Source: Paenimyroides marinum (GTDB taxonomy: Bacteria > Bacteroidota > Bacteroidia > Flavobacteriales > Flavobacteriaceae). From it: a DNA stretch of 64,000 bases. Position 1 is the stretch's first letter. The number at the start of each line of letters is the position of its first letter. A program made the translations under genes and the position numbers. Positions 60,408 through 64,000 of the stretch are shown one piece after another. Location of the stretch: positions 1 through 64,000 of the forward strand of contig NZ_FNXE01000014.1 in the NCBI RefSeq assembly GCF_900108395.1, read 5' to 3'. The notes under the pieces were generated by a model, which saw only the letters and a program-made list of their open reading frames with translations, had not been told where the DNA came from and ran no database searches.

Positions 60408-60480
60408 ATTCTTTCTTCTTTTTTAACCAGATTTTTAATCTGGGATTATACAATATTTACAAACTACAATAAATGTTGAA

Positions 60481-61296
60481 TTATTTATTGTGTCTTCTGT
60501 AAGATTGTGTAATTGCGAACCCGGCTTCGTCGATAAAATGTGTTAATTTATCAATTTTTGTGGTGAATATGTTGTAGAATACAATAGCTAATGTAGATGT
60601 ACCAATACCAGTAGCAGTATTCATCAACGCTTCAGAAATACCGGTTGCCAATGCAGCCGAGTCTGGCGAACCTGCAGTTGATAAAGCCGAGAACGCTTTA
60701 ATCATACCTGTTACCGTACCTAACAAACCTACTAATGTACCAATTGATACTAATGTTGCCAAGATAATCATGTTTTTCTCTAACATGGGCATTTCTAATA
60801 CTGTAGCTTCTTCAATTTCTTTTTGAATGGTTTCTGTAGCTTTATCAGCATCAAAACCTTCACTTTTAACTTCTTTTAATTTAATCAAAGCCGCTTTTAC
60901 TACGTTTGCCACAGAACCTTTTTGTTTGTCAGAAAGTTCAATAGCTTCGTTGATTTGATTTGCATTAACTAATGATTGTACTTTAGCAACGTAACCTTTA
61001 ACGTCTCCTGTTCCAGCTGCTTTGCTAACAACAATCCATCTTTCAATACCAAAAACAATAGTTGTAGTTAATAATCCAATTAATACAGCTATAACAGGTC
61101 CCCCTTTATACATCATACCTAACAAGTTTCCTGGATTAGGCTCACCTGAAGGATCTCCATTCTGGAAGTTACTTGGATTACCTAATAAGAAATGCCAGAT
61201 AGTGAAACCAACCAAAAGACATACTATTACTGTAATCGCCGCCGCCACGTTTGATAATCCTGAATTACTTGGATTTTTCTCAACTGTTTGTGTCAT
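60481..61296 (-). CDS. exbB: MotA/TolQ/ExbB proton channel protein
   Basis: 271 aa. TM segments about 20-40, 65-85, 175-200 and 215-240; the TolQ/ExbB core is LEKNMIILATLVSIGTLVGL...GTVTGMIKAFSAL and TATGIGTSTLAIVFYNIFTTK. First gene of the exbB-exbD-exbD-tonB cluster, which powers TonB-dependent uptake. Confidence 0.94.
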   Translation of the reverse strand: MTQTVEKNPSNSGLSNVAAAITVIVCLLVGFTIWHFLLGNPSNFQNGDPSGEPNPGNLLGMMYKGGPVIAVLIGLLTTTIVFGIERWIVVSKAAGTGDVKGYVAKVQSLVNANQINEAIELSDKQKGSVANVVKAALIKLKEVKSEGFDADKATETIQKEIEEATVLEMPMLEKNMIILATLVSIGTLVGLLGTVTGMIKAFSALSTAGSPDSAALATGISEALMNTATGIGTSTLAIVFYNIFTTKIDKLTHFIDEAGFAITQSYRRHNK

Positions 61297-61362
61297 CTTA
61301 ATAAAATTTAAATTTAATGTTTACTCAATTTTTAAAATTAGTTTTACTTTTTTCAAGCGTAG

Positions 61363-61370
61363 CAAATTTA
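61363..61370 (-). promoter_or_regulatory. -7 box of the exb-ton cluster
   Basis: TAAATTTG on the minus strand, 67 bp before the exbB ATG; -33 not clear. The rest of the 373-bp gap 61297-61669 shows only AT-rich DNA without a gene. Confidence 0.4.
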
Positions 61371-61669
61371 GTTTTTTACTTTTAATAAAAAAATATTTTT
61401 TTGCTTCACATTTTTCAAGGCTTTAAAATTAACCAAAAAGAAACAATTATTTTACCTTTTAGTATTTTTTTAGCATCCCCAAAATCATTAAACGGTTTGT
61501 TTTCATTATTATTGCTTTTATGTTGTAAAAAGTTCTTAACAATTAATTAATCTTCATTTTTGTTGAATTTTTTAAATTCACAGAAGTTTATATCTTTATA
61601 AAACATTTTCTTATTATAAGTTATACTAATGTAGGAAGGAGAAACTGTACAGAACGAACAATTAATCAA

Positions 61670-63181
61670 ATGGAAATAGAAAAATTTACCGAACAAATTA
61701 AAGAAGGCTATTCTTTTAAAACCGATTACATCACGCTTGGCGGAGCAATGGTAAACAACGAAGCAGTTGCCAACCTTTTTGTAAACATCCCTTTAAAAAC
61801 ACTGAACCGGCACGGTTTAATTGCCGGAGCTACCGGAACCGGAAAAACAAAAACCATTCAGGTATTATCTGAACAATTATCCAACAAAGGCATTCCCGTT
61901 TTAATGATGGATATAAAAGGGGATTTCAGCGGAATTGCCGAAGCCGGCGAAAAAACGCCTTTTATAGAAGATCGCCACACAAAAATGAATTTACCTTTTG
62001 AACCCAAAGCATTCCCAGTAGAATTACTTACCATAAGTAAACAAAACGGCGTACGATTACGTGCCACCATATCAGAATTTGGTCCGGTACTTTTGTCGCG
62101 TATTTTAGATTTAAACGATACACAATCGGGCGTAATGTCATTGATTTTTAAATATTGCGACGACCACCAGCTGCCTTTATTAGATTTAAAAGATTTAAAA
62201 AAGGTGATTCAATTTATTACCAATGAAGGCAAAGGTGATATAGAAAAGGAATACGGTCGTGTTTCAACGGCATCAACCGGAGCTATTTTACGCAAACTAA
62301 TTGAACTGGAACAGCAAGATGCCGATTTGTTTTTCGGAGAAACATCATTTGATATTAAAGATTTAATGCGGATTGACGAAAACGGCAACGGATATGTCAA
62401 CATTTTGCGTTTGAACGACATTCAAGACAAACCCAAACTGTTTTCAACCTTTATGCTTTGCTTACTTGCCGAGGTTTATAATACCATGCCCGAACAAGGT
62501 GACAGCGGGCAACCAGAGTTAGTCATCTTTATTGATGAAGCCCATTTAATTTTTAAAGAAGCCAGTAAAGCACTTTTAGATCAAATAGAGACCATTGTAA
62601 AACTGATCCGTTCAAAAGGCATTGGATTGTATTTTATCACTCAAAACCCAACAGATGTGCCCGATGGTGTTTTAGCGCAATTAGGCTTAAAAATTCAACA
62701 TGCTTTAAGAGCGTTTACCGATAAAGACCGTAAAGCGATAAAATTGGCATCTGAAAACTTTCCGTCGACCGAATTTTACAAGACCAATGAAATCATTACC
62801 CAATTGGGAACGGGCGAAGCATTGGTAACGGTTTTAAACGAAAAAGGAATTCCAACGCCACTTGCTGTTTGCATGATTCAGGCTCCCATGAGCCGAATGG
62901 ATATTTTGACTCCGGCGGAAATTGACGGTTTGATTCATAAATCGACTTTAAAAGACAAATACAATAACGTTATTGACCGGGAAAGTGCTTATGAATTGCT
63001 AAACAAAAAATTGAGTGAAATTCAAGCAGAAGAACCAGTAGCAGAAAAAAAGTCTAAAACAACCGCTACTCCTAAAAAGAAAGACGATGGCTTTTTTACC
63101 AAACAGGTTGTTAAGGTATTAACCAGTGCTACTTTTATACGCGGAGCTTTTGGTGTGCTTACAAAAATGTTAAAAAAATAA
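61670..63181 (+). CDS. HerA-like helicase (DUF853)
   Basis: 503 aa cytosolic ATPase. Walker A GATGTGKT (53-60), LMMDIKGDFSGIAEAGE, Walker B LVIFIDEAHLIF, and the Gln/Arg-rich RSKGIGLYFITQNPTDVPD and LRAFTDKDRKAI blocks typical of DUF853, a stand-alone HerA/FtsK-superfamily translocase group. C-terminal tail Lys/Thr-rich then a helix. Usually acts alone; DNA-processing role suspected, not shown. No NurA partner is nearby. Confidence 0.88.
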   Translation: MEIEKFTEQIKEGYSFKTDYITLGGAMVNNEAVANLFVNIPLKTLNRHGLIAGATGTGKTKTIQVLSEQLSNKGIPVLMMDIKGDFSGIAEAGEKTPFIEDRHTKMNLPFEPKAFPVELLTISKQNGVRLRATISEFGPVLLSRILDLNDTQSGVMSLIFKYCDDHQLPLLDLKDLKKVIQFITNEGKGDIEKEYGRVSTASTGAILRKLIELEQQDADLFFGETSFDIKDLMRIDENGNGYVNILRLNDIQDKPKLFSTFMLCLLAEVYNTMPEQGDSGQPELVIFIDEAHLIFKEASKALLDQIETIVKLIRSKGIGLYFITQNPTDVPDGVLAQLGLKIQHALRAFTDKDRKAIKLASENFPSTEFYKTNEIITQLGTGEALVTVLNEKGIPTPLAVCMIQAPMSRMDILTPAEIDGLIHKSTLKDKYNNVIDRESAYELLNKKLSEIQAEEPVAEKKSKTTATPKKKDDGFFTKQVVKVLTSATFIRGAFGVLTKMLKK

Positions 63182-63209
63182 AACAGACTAAATGTCTGTT
63201 TTATTTTTT
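63176..63209. terminator. Bidirectional terminator
   Basis: AATAAAACAGAC and GTCTGTTTTATT with a five-base loop and T-run; overlaps the stop codons of both converging genes. Confidence 0.9.
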
Positions 63210-64000
63210 CTTAATAATTCTAAAATATAATTTTCAACTTCGGCAGTTTGCCAATTTTCATGGATGTTTGGTAGTTTCATGACCTCGTCCATTACCATTT
63301 TTTGTGAATCGCCTATCGCCAACGCATCTTCATAAGGATTCAGGCTAAAAGTAACCCTATCATATAAAGGCAACCATTTTTCGGGATGCAGTTTTGTAAA
63401 CCACGCCTCAATTTTTTTCTGTAATAAGAAATCGGCATCGGCTGTTTTAGTACTCATTTCAATAAAATTGCGATACGATAATTCGGCAATGGCATCTGCA
63501 TTCGGCTTTCGGATTGCCTGATACTTTTCAAAAACCATTTGTATATCATCCGGGAATTTATCTAACAAATCGCTCAATGCTGTAATATCTTCAAAGCCCG
63601 CATTCATGCCTTGCCCGTAAAACGGAACAATTGCGTGAGCCGAATCGCCAATTAGTGCTACTTTGTCTTTATACGTCCACGGATAACATTGCATGGTAAC
63701 CAATGATGATGTGGGATTGGTAAAATAATCGTGCTGTAAATTGGGAATTAAATCTTTTGTATCTGAAAAATATTCATTAAAAAAAACGTTTAATTTTTCT
63801 TCTGTATGAATTTTCTCAAACGAATTTTCTCCTTCAAAAGGCATAAACAAGGTACAAGTGAACGAACCATCATCGTTTGACAAAGCAATCAGCATAAATT
63901 CGCCACGTGGCCAAATATGAAAGGAGTTGGGGTCAATTTTATGCGATCCGTCGGCATTTGGAGGAATGGTAAGTTCTTTATACCCGATATTTAAAAAATA
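63188..64000 (-). CDS. kmo: Kynurenine 3-monooxygenase, C-terminal part
   Basis: FAD-dependent hydroxylase converting kynurenine to 3-hydroxykynurenine in tryptophan breakdown. The frame is open to the window edge; 35 codons precede the first internal Met (63895), giving about 270 residues of a roughly 450-aa enzyme. GYKELTIPPNADG, HIWPRGEFMLIAL, the FAD-binding GDSAHAIVPFYGQGMNAGFED and the C-terminal helical membrane-associated region support the call. The N-terminal GxGxxG is outside the window. Confidence 0.9.
   Translation of the reverse strand, partial: YFLNIGYKELTIPPNADGSHKIDPNSFHIWPRGEFMLIALSNDDGSFTCTLFMPFEGENSFEKIHTEEKLNVFFNEYFSDTKDLIPNLQHDYFTNPTSSLVTMQCYPWTYKDKVALIGDSAHAIVPFYGQGMNAGFEDITALSDLLDKFPDDIQMVFEKYQAIRKPNADAIAELSYRNFIEMSTKTADADFLLQKKIEAWFTKLHPEKWLPLYDRVTFSLNPYEDALAIGDSQKMVMDEVMKLPNIHENWQTAEVENYILELLRKNKTDI

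Overview
The window comes from a low-GC Bacteroidota chromosome, most likely the family Flavobacteriaceae. Evidence: a PorQ type IX secretion gene, the rsfS-ftsH-LUD-cdsA-psd-acbp gene order, GH3 and DUF2797 neighbours, many Bacteroidota-type lipoproteins, promoters of the TTG-(17-19 nt)-TAnnTTTG form, and a kynurenine 3-monooxygenase at the right edge. The genus cannot be fixed from sequence alone. No rRNA, tRNA or CRISPR array was seen.

Layout. 1-3040 is a scarred zone. An IS4-family (DUF4372) transposase end truncates a RecG-like ATP-binding gene, and a decayed IS1595/ISXO2-type transposase lies at 2648-3010; between them are a small helical protein, a short LMW protein-tyrosine phosphatase and a cysteine-less DsbD-like thioredoxin. 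3043-10688 holds a lipoprotein superoxide dismutase, the rsfS-ftsH-LUD-cdsA-psd-acbp cluster, birA, msrB and an alpha/beta hydrolase. 10771-23149 holds an M48 protease, two MFS transporters, Lon, DUF3885, porQ-cmk, a DUF2809 membrane protein, an S46 dipeptidyl-peptidase and a hendecad-repeat lipoprotein. 23274-29425 holds a possible SecB-fold protein, GH3, DUF2797, dodecin and a BlaI/BlaR1-type pair with a well-formed operator/promoter. 29557-43326 holds a GAF protein, an HD-PycTM (Pycsar-effector-like) protein, a phosphoesterase/outer-membrane-barrel fusion and several housekeeping or cell-envelope genes. 51926-64000 holds YkgJ, a methyltransferase, queE, the TPR-PstS-TonB-TonB-ExbD-ExbD-ExbB energy-transduction cluster, a HerA-like ATPase and partial kmo.

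The outstanding region is 43595-51599, all on the minus strand. It encodes a divergent Hsp70 (823 aa), a membrane-anchored coiled-coil protein whose C-terminal domain reads as a GrpE nucleotide-exchange domain, and a gene whose N-terminus looks like a J domain and whose C-terminus is a membrane anchor. Downstream lie an AAA_14/DUF4143 ATPase with its own promoter and a Ser/Thr kinase fused to an AAA+ ATPase. My reading is a complete, membrane-tethered Hsp70/J/GrpE machine coupled to a kinase-AAA+ protein: a candidate undescribed stress, proteostasis or phage-defence system. In this copy the J-like gene is split by two one-base shifts in A-runs, and the GrpE-like gene lacks a standard start in front of its signal peptide, so it is either decaying or affected by sequencing error. 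A long imperfect inverted repeat (51645-51817) lies just outside the island.
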